Positions 54,916 through 63,978 are shown, counted from the stretch's first letter. The stretch is DNA of 64,000 nt from Gracilibacillus suaedae (GCF_017599345.1 NZ_JAGFVL010000032.1:124001-188000); one strand, 5' to 3'. The notes: generated by a model not told the origin, from the sequence alone. Made by a program: numbers and translations.

Positions 54916-55329
54916 ATGTCAAAGGCAACTGAGGTTGAAGAGTATTCTAAACTATCGGAAGAAATGTTAAAGAAATACTATGATTTAAACTTTCAGAAAA
55001 AAGAGTTAGAGAAAGAAATGAATCAGATTAAAAAACAAATCCACCACTGCTTAGATGAACAGTTTGGAAAACAACAAAAAGCTGAAGTACAACTAGGAAA
55101 ATATAAGGCACAGCGCATCATTCGCTCTTCTGTTCATTACGATCAAGAAAAGACAGTACAAAAGTTGGAAGAATTAAATTTAGAAGACTTTATCTTACAA
55201 GTAAAACAACCAGATACAGACAAACTAGAAGCAGCAATGAAGATAGATTTAGTCAATGAAGAAGAATTCCGAGATTGTAAAAGGAATAAGTTGTCTCAAG
55301 CTATTACAGTGAACGAATTGAGCATATAG
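54916..55329 (+). CDS. Coiled-coil protein of unknown function
   Basis: A 137-aa soluble, charged protein. Residues 8-55 form a long helix or coiled coil (KKELEKEMNQIKKQI), then a small alpha/beta part (KYKAQRIIRSSVHYDQEKT). It resembles small phage-type or DUF coiled-coil proteins, but I cannot name a family. ATG at 54916 follows GGGAGGA; the ATG at 54910 overlaps it. Terminator follows at once. Confidence 0.65.
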   Translation: MSKATEVEEYSKLSEEMLKKYYDLNFQKKELEKEMNQIKKQIHHCLDEQFGKQQKAEVQLGKYKAQRIIRSSVHYDQEKTVQKLEELNLEDFILQVKQPDTDKLEAAMKIDLVNEEEFRDCKRNKLSQAITVNELSI

Positions 55330-55336
55330 CTATGAT

Positions 55337-55368
55337 AAAGTTTGGATTTCAATAATCCAAACTTTTTT
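55337..55368 (+). terminator. Intrinsic terminator
   Basis: AAAGTTTGGATT and AATCCAAACTTT with a 5-base loop, then TTT. Confidence 0.8.
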
Positions 55369-55382
55369 ATAGCTAACAATAT

Positions 55383-55931
55383 TCACTTTTTAAGTAAATG
55401 CATGATTTTACATTGCAAGTCAGCTGGTAAAGGTTGCTTTAATCCTTCCTCGAAAACGCTCGGGTGCTTAATACCTGTCGCTTTTAAATAATTCTCTATT
55501 AAAACTGCTTTTTCCTTCTTTCCTGGTATCAACCAGTACAACATGTACCAATCTTCTAGTGCGCATAACGGAATATCGACACCATTTAATTGTTTGTATT
55601 CGACAATGGATTGTTTTGTGAAGGATAATTGATAATTCCCTTCCTGATGTTGAATGGCAAATCCAGCCATTATATCTAAGTCAATGTTATTAACATGAAA
55701 TTTATTAAAATATTTTGTTCGAAATGGTTCAGTCTGAATAACTTCTTTTTCAGTACCAATTAATGATAGTATTCGATTAATTTGTGTTGTATTATCTAGG
55801 TCAACCAAAATATCTATGTCATTAGGTTTATCGATTAATTGATGGAAACGAAGCAGAAGTGATCCACCAACTCCCCAAGTAATATTCTGATTATTAAATC
55901 TGTTACCTATAAAGGATAAAGTTTCTAACAT
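55383..55931 (-). CDS. Nucleotidyltransferase-fold protein
   Basis: A 182-aa protein of the nucleotidyltransferase superfamily. The core GVGGSLLLRFHQL followed by PNDIDILVDL (DxD metal motif) and a third Asp near NIDLDIMAG are seen. Relatives include small aminoglycoside nucleotidyltransferases and antitoxin-like MNT proteins. No partner gene (HEPN) is adjacent. The substrate is unknown. Confidence 0.78.
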   Translation of the reverse strand: MLETLSFIGNRFNNQNITWGVGGSLLLRFHQLIDKPNDIDILVDLDNTTQINRILSLIGTEKEVIQTEPFRTKYFNKFHVNNIDLDIMAGFAIQHQEGNYQLSFTKQSIVEYKQLNGVDIPLCALEDWYMLYWLIPGKKEKAVLIENYLKATGIKHPSVFEEGLKQPLPADLQCKIMHLLKK

Positions 55932-56070
55932 CTTCCTTCTCCTATTTTACATTTTTAATTCAACATTATCATAATATTCCAAAGGATAGTAGACATGTTT
56001 ACTAATAAAGATGATCATTAGCGGGAAATTTTCTATTGTTATCTAAAGAAAAATGTGACATATTATTGAC

Positions 56071-56099
56071 TTGACTTTATATTCCATATAAGTTATTAT
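56071..56099 (+). promoter_or_regulatory. Promoter of the PadR operon
   Basis: TTGACT (56071-56076), 17 bases, TATTAT (56094-56099). The palindrome at 56098-56129 begins inside the -10 box, as expected for autorepression. Confidence 0.65.
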
Positions 56100-56129
56100 T
56101 ACGTTATACGATATATCGCATTACGTAAT
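56098..56129. promoter_or_regulatory. Near-perfect 32-bp palindrome, probable PadR operator
   Basis: ATTACGTTATACGATA joined to TATCGCATTACGTAAT: the arms match except for two base pairs, and the centre CGATATATCG is perfect. It lies just before the ribosome site AAGGAGGG. Confidence 0.65.
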
Positions 56130-56148
56130 AAGGAGGGTGAGTAATGAA

Positions 56149-56451
56149 ATGAAAAAAAATAGGTTTTCAGAACCTTCGTTGCTTATTTTGATAAGCCTTG
56201 CTGAACAAAATCGCCACGGTTATGCCATTATGGAGGATATTGAACAGAATTATGCTATTAAATTAGGACCAGGTACGTTGTATGGTGCAATCTCACGTTT
56301 AGAGAAAGCTGGATATATACGTGTTCTTGAATCAGAAAACCGAAAAAAGCCTTATACAATGACGGAAGCAGGGCGGATATATTTAAGTGAACAAATTAAA
56401 GAAATGCAAAAAATAACTACACTTGGGTTAAAAAGGCTTGGTTTAGTATGA
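56149..56451 (+). CDS. PadR-family regulator
   Basis: Winged-helix repressor of 100 aa. It has the PadR pattern: LLILISLAEQNRHGYAIMED, LGPGTLYGAISRLEKAGYI and RKKPYTMTEAGR. These usually repress their own operon and a membrane or efflux partner. ATG at 56149 is 12 bases from AGGAGG; a GTG inside the site and an ATG at 56144 (which stops after two codons) are rejected. It overlaps the next gene by four bases. Confidence 0.88.
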   Translation: MKKNRFSEPSLLILISLAEQNRHGYAIMEDIEQNYAIKLGPGTLYGAISRLEKAGYIRVLESENRKKPYTMTEAGRIYLSEQIKEMQKITTLGLKRLGLV

Positions 56452-56891
56452 AGTGGTTCATCTATTTGTACCCAAAAAAGTGGAGAAAGCGATATGGAGA
56501 TGAGTTATTTGAACTGTTAAATCAAACCGATTGCTCCATCAAAGTAGTCATTGACTTACTCTTAGGCATAATAGATGCTTGGAAAATAGAATTGCATGAA
56601 AAAGAGATCTTAGGTTTTCGACTGAGTCAGATTTTACTTCTAGTTAGTTCAATCAATGTCTATATCATTTATAGATGGATATCATTAAGGGAGGTTATTT
56701 TCTTGGAACAAGCTGCGTTAATCATTGCTATGTTAGCTTTTCTCTTATCAGTTTCGGTTTTTATCGTGAGTATTTTTCAGGAAGGAATCAAAAAAGCTTT
56801 TTCAGCTAATTCAAAATTAGCTAAAATATCAGTAGGTCTATTTGGAGTTTATGCGCTTAGTTTCACCGCATTTTTAGTGCTAGCCAATTAA
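56448..56891 (+). CDS. Membrane protein partner of PadR regulator
   Basis: A 147-aa protein. The N-terminal cytoplasmic part (MKWFIYLYPKKWRKRYGDEL) is typical of permease-like proteins found next to PadR genes; three hydrophobic helices follow. ATGA overlap with the PadR stop implies translational coupling. Likely target of PadR control; function unknown. Confidence 0.75.
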   Translation: MKWFIYLYPKKWRKRYGDELFELLNQTDCSIKVVIDLLLGIIDAWKIELHEKEILGFRLSQILLLVSSINVYIIYRWISLREVIFLEQAALIIAMLAFLLSVSVFIVSIFQEGIKKAFSANSKLAKISVGLFGVYALSFTAFLVLAN

Positions 56892-57125
56892 CCAAATGGT
56901 ATAGGGGCATCCTTTTTGCTAAAATGGATGTTCCTTATGTTTTTTGTGATATCTTTTGAAAAAGTGAAGCAAAGGACTCCTATTGTATAGGTGTAATACT
57001 GCTTACAGCATTAATTACTATTAACATTAAACTTTTGCATAGCGGCAGCAAGAGATAAATAATTTTATGGACAAGCGTATCAATCAAGTAAGCATTTGTT
57101 ATCCAAATAAGAAAGGAGTGATACG

Positions 57126-57623
57126 ATGAAAGAGATAATTAATTTAATTGAGAAATTTGAACAGTTTAACAGTTCGGTGAATGCATTAGAAAAAGTAGAT
57201 GAGGATCTTTTCTTTACACCAATTAATGAAGGAAAATGGACACCGGCAGAAATTATTAGTCATATTACGTACTGGGATCGTTACATATTAGAGGAATTAA
57301 TGCCTCAAATGAGGAAAGGCGCTAAGCTTGAAAGTGTAGCTTTTGATGTGATTAATCAACCGGCTTCCGAGTATGCTTTATCTGGCGTTACGAAAACACA
57401 ATTGATCCAAGAACAGATCGAAGCTAGAAATCATTTGGTAGAAGCGCTTAAAGAAAAATCAGAGCAAGAATTTTTTGACACATTTGTTTTAAATGGGGAA
57501 GAAATTGACCGATATTCTGGCTATCCACACTCACTTTTTAACTACATTAGTGCCTTTGTCTGGCATGATAACCATCATAAAGAACAAATAGAGACATTTT
57601 TAAATAAGAATCAGAACTCATAA
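57126..57623 (+). CDS. DinB/YfiT-like metal-dependent protein
   Basis: Four-helix DinB-fold protein of 165 aa. The three metal-binding His are visible: one in ISHITYWDR and two in WHDNHHKEQIE. Bacillus relatives include bacillithiol S-transferases (BstA/YfiT), which conjugate electrophiles; this role is possible given FosB in the same genome. ATG follows AAAGGAGTG. Terminator follows. Confidence 0.85.
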   Translation: MKEIINLIEKFEQFNSSVNALEKVDEDLFFTPINEGKWTPAEIISHITYWDRYILEELMPQMRKGAKLESVAFDVINQPASEYALSGVTKTQLIQEQIEARNHLVEALKEKSEQEFFDTFVLNGEEIDRYSGYPHSLFNYISAFVWHDNHHKEQIETFLNKNQNS

Positions 57624-57626
57624 TAA

Positions 57627-57674
57627 GCTGCCTGTCACTTTAGCGACATAAATCGTTTCAAGTGACAGGCATAT
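57627..57674 (+). terminator. Bidirectional terminator
   Basis: TGCCTGTCACTTT and AAGTGACAGGCA pair between the DinB gene and the convergent flavoprotein gene. Confidence 0.75.
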
Positions 57675-57676
57675 TC

Positions 57677-58942
57677 TTATTTGCTAAAAATATAAGTATT
57701 TATAAAGTCGTTACGGAATTTACCTTTTGGATCATAGTGCTCTAGCAATTGCTGAAAGTCCGGCAGTTTTTCATAGAGCGGTTGTACTTGTTCTTTCGTC
57801 ATGGTAAATAATTTACCCCAATGCGGACGAGCATGATATGGTGTAAGCTTTTCTTCAATTTGTGGTAACACCTTTTGTACAGATTCCCAGTCATCTTTCC
57901 ATGTTAAATGAATGCCGATCGAATCTTGTTGATAGCATGGGCTCATCCATAATTCATCTTTGGCAATGCTTCGTATTTCACAAACATGTAATAATGGTGC
58001 GATTTGTTTGCGTATTTTATTTATTTCCGTTAGTGCTTTATATGCATACTGTCTTGGAATGATATACTCTGATTGCAATTCATCTCCACTGCTAGGTGTG
58101 AAATCGATACGGAAATGTGGCAGTCTATCGTACCACGGCCCTGGAATCCCCATTTGTTCGGTACAATTAATAGCCTCGATTCCCGCGATAGGATGGCAAT
58201 GGTCTGTTGCTGGCTTCGCACCATATAAATCAGTATATGATTGTGGTTCATTCACTTCGGTATGTAGCTGTTTTAACCAAACTTGATTGATCGTATCACT
58301 TTGCCAATTAGTAAATAAACTAACACTGTATGCGCTTGAGAAAATGTCATCAAAATGGTGTTCTAATTGTGCTAAAGGTAACTGTTCGAAGACATATTGG
58401 CTGATTTGAAAGGCAGGAATGATATCTAACGTCATCTTTGTTACAATCCCTATTCCCCCAAGACCAACTACAGCCCCTTTTAATTGTTCTTCATTGTCCT
58501 CTCGAGAAAATTGGGCTAATTCACCGTCAGCAGTAACAACTTCCATGGCATGAACGGAGTCAGATAAACAGCTGTTTTGGTCACCTGAACCGTGTGTAGC
58601 TGTTGCACATGCACCGACAACAGAAATGTGCGGTAAAGACGCCATATTCTCTAATGCAAAGCCATTGTCTTGAAGGAAACGGCTTAGGTCACTATAGATA
58701 ATTCCACCTTCAACCGTAACCGTTTGGTTAGCTTGGTCTAAAGCTATTATTTTATTCATTTTTTGTAAGGACACCATATTTTCACTAGAATCTGCAATTC
58801 CATTAAATGAGTGGCGAGAACCAACTACTCGTAATTTATCACATTGTCTGACAAGTTGTTGAAGTTGGTTAACGCTTTCAGGTTCATGCCAATTTGCCGC
58901 GCTATATGTATAATTACCAGCCCAGTTCTTTTGTTCATTCAT
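57677..58942 (-). CDS. FAD-linked alditol/xylitol-oxidase-like protein
   Basis: Flavoprotein of 421 aa of the VAO family. The FAD-binding half includes RVVGSRHSFNGIADS (the His is the usual covalent flavin link in alditol oxidase) and GACATATHGSGDQN. The C-terminal ALO domain ends with HARPHWGKLF and FRNDFINTYIF. Relatives oxidise xylitol, sorbitol, gulonolactone or arabinonolactone with O2, yielding H2O2. Nothing nearby fixes the substrate. Single gene. Confidence 0.85.
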   Translation of the reverse strand: MNEQKNWAGNYTYSAANWHEPESVNQLQQLVRQCDKLRVVGSRHSFNGIADSSENMVSLQKMNKIIALDQANQTVTVEGGIIYSDLSRFLQDNGFALENMASLPHISVVGACATATHGSGDQNSCLSDSVHAMEVVTADGELAQFSREDNEEQLKGAVVGLGGIGIVTKMTLDIIPAFQISQYVFEQLPLAQLEHHFDDIFSSAYSVSLFTNWQSDTINQVWLKQLHTEVNEPQSYTDLYGAKPATDHCHPIAGIEAINCTEQMGIPGPWYDRLPHFRIDFTPSSGDELQSEYIIPRQYAYKALTEINKIRKQIAPLLHVCEIRSIAKDELWMSPCYQQDSIGIHLTWKDDWESVQKVLPQIEEKLTPYHARPHWGKLFTMTKEQVQPLYEKLPDFQQLLEHYDPKGKFRNDFINTYIFSK

Positions 58943-59130
58943 ATGATTAACGCTCCTTTACATGGTCATTTTTTTATTTATTTTATCATACAATTCAACT
59001 TATAAGGACGAATTCGCTCATTTTGTTTGATTTCTTGTCCGTACCCTAAACCAAAAATTTTAAAATGATATTTAAAATATTCAGAAAATATTATATAATT
59101 TCTAAATATGCATCTAAGAGGGGGAGTAAC

Positions 59131-60084
59131 ATGAAAGGTTTAGAGAAAATTAGTAGTTTTGTAGGGAATACATTTGCGATTTGGGTTGTACTATTTGCGG
59201 TCTTATCATTTCTTATACCTTCAGGATTCACGTGGTTGGCAGCCTATATCACACCATTATTAGGTATTATTATGTTTGGAATGGGACTTACACTAACTGC
59301 TAATGATTTTAAAGAAGCGTTCAAACGTCCGAAAGAGGTGGCAATCGGAGTAGCTGGTCAGTTCTTGATCATGCCATTACTTGCTTTTGCGCTCGTCACT
59401 ATTTTACCTGTTTCTAAAGAGGTGGCAGTCGGTGTTATCTTAGTAGGCTGTTGTCCTGGTGGTACCTCTTCAAATGTTATGACGTACTTATCAAAAGGCG
59501 ATACAGCATTATCGGTCTCGATTACTGCAGTTTCTACGATTCTGGCACCATTTCTAACACCAGCACTAATTTATCTATTTGCTAGTCAGTGGTTAGAAGT
59601 ATCTGCAGGGTCTTTATTCGTATCTATTGTGCAAATTGTTTTAGTGCCGATCTTGTTAGGTTTATTAGTTAAGGCGTTGCTGAAAGATAACGTGGAAGCA
59701 GGAGTAAAGGCGATTCCATTAGTATCAGTAATTGGTATTGTAGCAATTGTTACAGCAGTAGTAAGTGTTAACCAGGAACAAATTGCAGCGACTGGGTTAT
59801 TCATTTTCTTAATAGTGGTGCTTCATAACGGACTAGGCTATCTGGTTGGCTACGGGCTAGGAAAAGTAATGAAGATGGAACCTAAGCAACAAAAAGCTGT
59901 TTCCATTGAAGTGGGCATGCAAAATTCAGGATTGGGTGCCACACTTGCAGCTGCACACTTTAATCCATTATCAGCTGTGCCAAGTGCGATATTTAGTGTA
60001 TGGCATAATATTTCTGGACCTATTGTTGCAACTATTTATCGGAAACTACAGGAGAAAGAGGATCAAAAGAATATAGATGCTTAA
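59131..60084 (+). CDS. Bile acid:sodium symporter family (BASS) transporter
   Basis: Sodium-coupled organic anion transporter of 317 aa with nine or ten helices. Motifs: GIIMFGMGLTL, VGCCPGGTSSNVMTYLSKGD and EVGMQNSGLGATLA, which are BASS crossover regions. Bacterial members import pantoate or keto acids, or act on unknown anions. ATG at 59131 follows GAGGGGGAG; the in-frame start 22 codons earlier lacks a site. Confidence 0.9.
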   Translation: MKGLEKISSFVGNTFAIWVVLFAVLSFLIPSGFTWLAAYITPLLGIIMFGMGLTLTANDFKEAFKRPKEVAIGVAGQFLIMPLLAFALVTILPVSKEVAVGVILVGCCPGGTSSNVMTYLSKGDTALSVSITAVSTILAPFLTPALIYLFASQWLEVSAGSLFVSIVQIVLVPILLGLLVKALLKDNVEAGVKAIPLVSVIGIVAIVTAVVSVNQEQIAATGLFIFLIVVLHNGLGYLVGYGLGKVMKMEPKQQKAVSIEVGMQNSGLGATLAAAHFNPLSAVPSAIFSVWHNISGPIVATIYRKLQEKEDQKNIDA

Positions 60085-60228
60085 AGTAGAAGGAAAGGTT
60101 AGATGCTTAGGTGGACGTTAGTTCATAAGGTCTGGCCTTTTTTCATATCATCAGATAGCGTAAATTGTTAGATACAATCTCATTATTCGTACTCAATTAC
60201 ATCATAGATAGAGAAAGGATGAACAGAT

Positions 60229-60597
60229 ATGGCAAAAATAGAAAACATGGCAAGTAATGGTGGTTATATAATAGATGTAAAGACCACTACTAAAACGATT
60301 TATATGAAGATAGTAGGTACTTTTACATCAGACCAAGCGGAACAATTTCATCTAGACTATCGTAAACAAATAAGCATCATTTCAACCATTGATTATATTT
60401 TAGAAGTAGATTGTAGAGATATGAAGGTTATCAATCAGGATATGATACCAAAATTAATCCGATCTTATGAACTATATAAAGAATCAAACTATAAAAAAAT
60501 CGTATTCTTAGTTAATGATAATAAAGCCATCCAAGTGCAGCTAAACCAAGTTGCTCAATCTATCGATCTACCTAACTATCAAATAATTAGAGCATAA
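60229..60597 (+). CDS. 122-aa conserved protein, paralogue 1 (STAS-like?)
   Basis: Soluble alpha/beta protein. It starts MAKIENMASNGGYIIDVKT and is clearly paralogous to the product of 62545-62913 over its whole length. The pattern of strand, DYILEVDCRDMKV, then two helices recalls the STAS/SpoIIAA fold (inference). ATG follows GAAAGGATG. Alone here, whereas its paralogue sits before a KAS III homologue. Confidence 0.7.
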   Translation: MAKIENMASNGGYIIDVKTTTKTIYMKIVGTFTSDQAEQFHLDYRKQISIISTIDYILEVDCRDMKVINQDMIPKLIRSYELYKESNYKKIVFLVNDNKAIQVQLNQVAQSIDLPNYQIIRA

Positions 60598-60607
60598 TTA
60601 GCCAAAT

Positions 60608-60642
60608 GAAAAGAGCCAAAACATAAATTTTGGCCCTTTCGC
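60608..60642 (+). terminator. Bidirectional terminator
   Basis: AAAGAGCCAAAA and TTTTGGCCCTTT with a 6-base loop, between the 122-aa protein gene and alkaline phosphatase. Confidence 0.75.
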
Positions 60643-60687
60643 TATTGAATTTGATTAAAGTTTATCCAAAAAGGGGATTGAAAAATA

Positions 60688-62043
60688 TTAGTTTTTCAAA
60701 TTCACTCTTAGAGCATTCGCCATAATTTTAGGTAAGTCTGTATTATCATAGAACCCGACAAACTTTTCAGATTGTGGACCATATGCATAAACAGGGATAT
60801 CTGCTCCAGTATGATTAGTACTTGTCCAACCAATACCTGCATGATCACTTACTACTCTATTAATAGCAAGTACTGCATCACTAGCATCTTGAATCGATTG
60901 CACTTCATCTTCTGTAATAGTTAAATTTGTATATTCTTCAACTATTTCTTTTGTGTTGGAGCGATCTTCATTTAATTGGGTAGCAATGAAGTCTCCGGTC
61001 GCTGTTACCTGATTCAAAATGTCAGCATTCAATCCTGCGTACGCACCAGATCCTGTTGTCATACCACCAGTATCATGGTCTCCAGCAACAATCACTAGTG
61101 TCTTACCATCTTGTTCAGCAAAATCAATGGCAGCTTCAACCGCGTCTTCAAATGCCGCTACATCAGACATAGCCCAGGCAGCATCGTTGGCATGTCCAGC
61201 CCAGTCAATTTGGCTTCCTTCTACCATAAGGAAAAATCCGTCCTTATCTTGCTCTAAAACTTCGATGGATACTTCTGTCATTTCTGCTAAACTTGGCTCT
61301 ACTGTTTGATCACGGTGTAATTCAGGGGAAAGCGCTTCTTCAGCAAAAAGTCCAAGCAATTTTTCTCCTTCTTCAACATCGATGTCTGTACTATCTAGTA
61401 ATTCATCTCTTGTTTCTGTATACGTAAAACCACTTTCTTGAGCTTCTTCAATTAAATTTAATTCCTCTTGATTGCCACCTTCAGTTTCTGGTAGGAACAT
61501 ATTTTGACCGCCACCTAGAAGAACATCAACTTCACCAGAGATATACTGTCTGGCAATCTCTGTTTGATTATTTCGACTTTCTACATTTGTAGCAAAAGAT
61601 GCAGGTGTGGCATGTGTGATCGTGGATGTAGCTACTAATCCAGATGATTTACCAGCTTCTTCAGATGCATCTAAGATGGTTGTCAGTTCATTTCCCTCTG
61701 GATCAAGACCGATTACACCATTGTTTGTTTTTACGCCACTAGCCATTGCTGTACCAGCTGCCGCTGAATCCGTGACATCAGCGTTTGCCGAATTCGTTGT
61801 AAACATTCCTTTTAGATGTTCGTCCCAAACAGCATCTTCACCTTTGTAGACACGGTAATTGGAAGCATAATCTCCACTAAATCCGTCTGGAATCATGTAA
61901 ATGATATTATCGATTTTCTTTCCACCATATCCATTACCTTTTCCTTTTCCTGGTGATTCAGGCTTGTCCGCAAAAACCGGAACACTCACAGCAGACAAAA
62001 CTAGACCTGTACTAAGAGCTACAGCACCAATCTTTTTAAACAT
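60688..62043 (-). CDS. Secreted alkaline phosphatase
   Basis: PhoA-type phosphatase of 451 aa with a signal peptide (cut after VFA, about residue 25) and a Gly/Lys linker (GKGKGNGYGG). The nucleophile Ser lies in VTDSAAAGTAMASG. Metal-site residues appear in MIPDGFSGD, VEGSQIDWAGH, VAGDHDTGG and STNHTGADIP. It releases phosphate outside the cell. ATG follows AAGGAGTTGG. PhoP-like direct repeats lie about 50 bases upstream. Confidence 0.92.
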   Translation of the reverse strand: MFKKIGAVALSTGLVLSAVSVPVFADKPESPGKGKGNGYGGKKIDNIIYMIPDGFSGDYASNYRVYKGEDAVWDEHLKGMFTTNSANADVTDSAAAGTAMASGVKTNNGVIGLDPEGNELTTILDASEEAGKSSGLVATSTITHATPASFATNVESRNNQTEIARQYISGEVDVLLGGGQNMFLPETEGGNQEELNLIEEAQESGFTYTETRDELLDSTDIDVEEGEKLLGLFAEEALSPELHRDQTVEPSLAEMTEVSIEVLEQDKDGFFLMVEGSQIDWAGHANDAAWAMSDVAAFEDAVEAAIDFAEQDGKTLVIVAGDHDTGGMTTGSGAYAGLNADILNQVTATGDFIATQLNEDRSNTKEIVEEYTNLTITEDEVQSIQDASDAVLAINRVVSDHAGIGWTSTNHTGADIPVYAYGPQSEKFVGFYDNTDLPKIMANALRVNLKN

Positions 62044-62095
62044 TCTCTACCAACTCCTTCATAATTTTGCTTACAGTTACAAGATACTAGATGAA

Positions 62096-62123
62096 TATTG
62101 ATAGACTATTAATGAATGGTAAA
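62096..62123 (-). promoter_or_regulatory. Possible PhoP-box direct repeats
   Basis: Read on the minus strand: TTTACC, 5 bases, TTAATA, 5 bases, TCAATA. The 11-bp spacing fits tandem PhoP boxes (TTNACA), but the matches are partial. Confidence 0.3.
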
Positions 62124-62182
62124 CGTTAGGTGAAAAAAATACAGGCTTAACATCCATGATTATTTACCTTGATCCATAATAA

Positions 62183-62335
62183 TTTGATGACTCTCCTTCT
62201 TCTTTACTAGTCAACTATTATGATTTCCCGTTATTCATCTGGTATGGAGAGAATGAATATCAGAAAATTCCATTATTATATGATATTCATGATGAAAGGG
62301 TTAACTATCAAGGTTATATAGAACATTTATACTAA
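62183..62335 (+). pseudogene. 3' gene remnant without a start
   Basis: Fifty codons are open with protein-like composition (YYDFPLFIWYGENEYQKIP, then LLYDIHDERVNYQGYIEHLY) and a stop, but there is no start codon or ribosome site, and a stop codon lies directly upstream. It looks like the tail of a deleted gene; family not recognised. The rest of 62044-62544 contains no gene. Confidence 0.35.
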
Positions 62336-62544
62336 GTAAAAAGTTGTGCATATGTTTTGCGATTAAACTTTTTATACTGTAAAATGTCTTATTGTGAGTA
62401 GAATGATGATACCTGTCAGAATAAAAAAAGGATAAGTGACGTAGGTAATAATTCCTCTTGCTATTTGAAGTGAACAAAATTTATCAATGTGAGATTCGCT
62501 TAGATTCTCCAGCTAAACATCCAAAAAGAAGGGAAGAGGCATAC

Positions 62545-62913
62545 ATGGCAACAATAGAAAACATGACAGATAATGGTGGTTATGTTATTGATGTTAAGAC
62601 CACAAGTAAAACCGTTTATATGAATGTAGTGGGGACTTTTACACCAGATCAAGCGGACAAATTCCATCAAGATTATGAAAAGCAGATAGGCTCTATATCT
62701 ACTATTGACTATGTGTTACAAGTAGATTGCAAGGATATGAAGGTAATCAATCAAGAAATGACACCAAAATTAACCCAATCTTTTAAATTATATAAGAAAT
62801 CTGGTTTTAAAAAAGTTGAATTCTTAATCACTAATAATGTAGTGATTAAAATGCAGTTGAACCGTATTGCTAAAACGGTTGATTTACCAAACTATGAAAT
62901 AATTGATGCATAA
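62545..62913 (+). CDS. 122-aa conserved protein, paralogue 2 (STAS-like?)
   Basis: It starts MATIENMTDNGGYVIDVKT and shares STIDYVLQVDCKDMKVINQ and PNYEIIDA with paralogue 1. ATG at 62545 follows GGGAAGAGG. A hairpin terminator follows, then a KAS III-like gene 78 bases on. A STAS-like fold is an inference from the alternation of strands and helices; no ligand is known. Confidence 0.7.
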   Translation: MATIENMTDNGGYVIDVKTTSKTVYMNVVGTFTPDQADKFHQDYEKQIGSISTIDYVLQVDCKDMKVINQEMTPKLTQSFKLYKKSGFKKVEFLITNNVVIKMQLNRIAKTVDLPNYEIIDA

Positions 62914-62918
62914 AATAA

Positions 62919-62956
62919 AGCGAAAAGCCTTTTAAATGGGTTTTTCGCGTTATTTT
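62919..62956 (+). terminator. Terminator after paralogue 2
   Basis: GCGAAAAGCC and GGGTTTTTCGC pair, followed by TTATTTTT. Confidence 0.65.
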
Positions 62957-62991
62957 TATCATCATAAAAAAAGACTGAAAGGATAGATCAT

Positions 62992-63978
62992 ATGCATAAT
63001 ATATCAATAAAGGAAGTTGCTATTTATCATCCTGAGAATGTCGTTACTAATCAGCCATACATCGAACATTTCAAACGAAAAGGAAGAGATATTACTTCTT
63101 TTTTGGGGAAAATGGGAAAAGAAAATCGATATATCCTTGATAATAAAGAAGAAAACACATTAACAATGGCTATCGAAGCCGCAAAAAGTGCGCTTGAAAA
63201 ATCCGATCTGAAAGGCGAAGATATCGATTATATTGTTTTTTCTTCTCAAGTTCCTGAATATACTTTTCCGAGCAATGCAATGTTTCTACATAAAGCGATT
63301 GAAGCAAATAGACATACGATTAGTCTGGACACCAATGCAAACTGTGCAGGAATGGTAGTATCTGTTGAACAGACCTGTCGTTATATGATGGCAAACCCAA
63401 ACATTCATCGCGCGTTAGTTGTAGGTTCTGATCATTTATCATTGCTTGCGAATCCTGAAGAGGAAATTACTTATGCTACATATGGAGATGCTGCTAGTGC
63501 GGTGATTTTAGAAAAAACTGAGGAACAAACAGGATTTATCGATGCAATCTATACGATTGATACGCGTAATATAGATAAAATTATTTTTCCTGAAAAAGGA
63601 TTGAAACACTTCCATCAACAAGGTCCAAAACAAAAATATATTCATTTTGAGCCGTTTGATGCAAGTTATGGACCGGAAATTATGATTGAACAAATGGAGC
63701 ATATTTTAAAAAAGAATCAACTGGATATTTCTGATATCTCTTCCGTTTGTATATCGCAATTTGCCTTCAGTGATAAGTTTAAACTGCAAGAACACTTTAA
63801 TATGGATGATGAACAAGTAATATTAGTAGGTAATAACTACGGTTATACCGGAACAAGCAGTCCATTCATTGCATTTTATGAAGGTTTAAAACAGGGGAAT
63901 ATAAAAAGAGGAGATTATCTGCTTTTTTGGACTGTTGGAGCAGGACATCAGTTTATAACGATGTTGTTCCAATATTGA
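62992..63978 (+). CDS. KAS III (FabH)-like protein lacking His and Asn of the triad
   Basis: Thiolase-fold protein of 328 aa, full length. The nucleophile Cys is kept in DTNANCAGMVVSVEQ (about 117). Where FabH has PHQAN, this has ISQFA (His to Ser), and where FabH has GNTS, this reads GYTG (Asn to Tyr). Normal decarboxylating condensation is therefore unlikely; acyl transfer or a regulatory role is possible. ATG follows GAAAGGAT. It ends 22 bases before the window does, so operon partners cannot be seen. Confidence 0.85.
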   Translation: MHNISIKEVAIYHPENVVTNQPYIEHFKRKGRDITSFLGKMGKENRYILDNKEENTLTMAIEAAKSALEKSDLKGEDIDYIVFSSQVPEYTFPSNAMFLHKAIEANRHTISLDTNANCAGMVVSVEQTCRYMMANPNIHRALVVGSDHLSLLANPEEEITYATYGDAASAVILEKTEEQTGFIDAIYTIDTRNIDKIIFPEKGLKHFHQQGPKQKYIHFEPFDASYGPEIMIEQMEHILKKNQLDISDISSVCISQFAFSDKFKLQEHFNMDDEQVILVGNNYGYTGTSSPFIAFYEGLKQGNIKRGDYLLFWTVGAGHQFITMLFQY

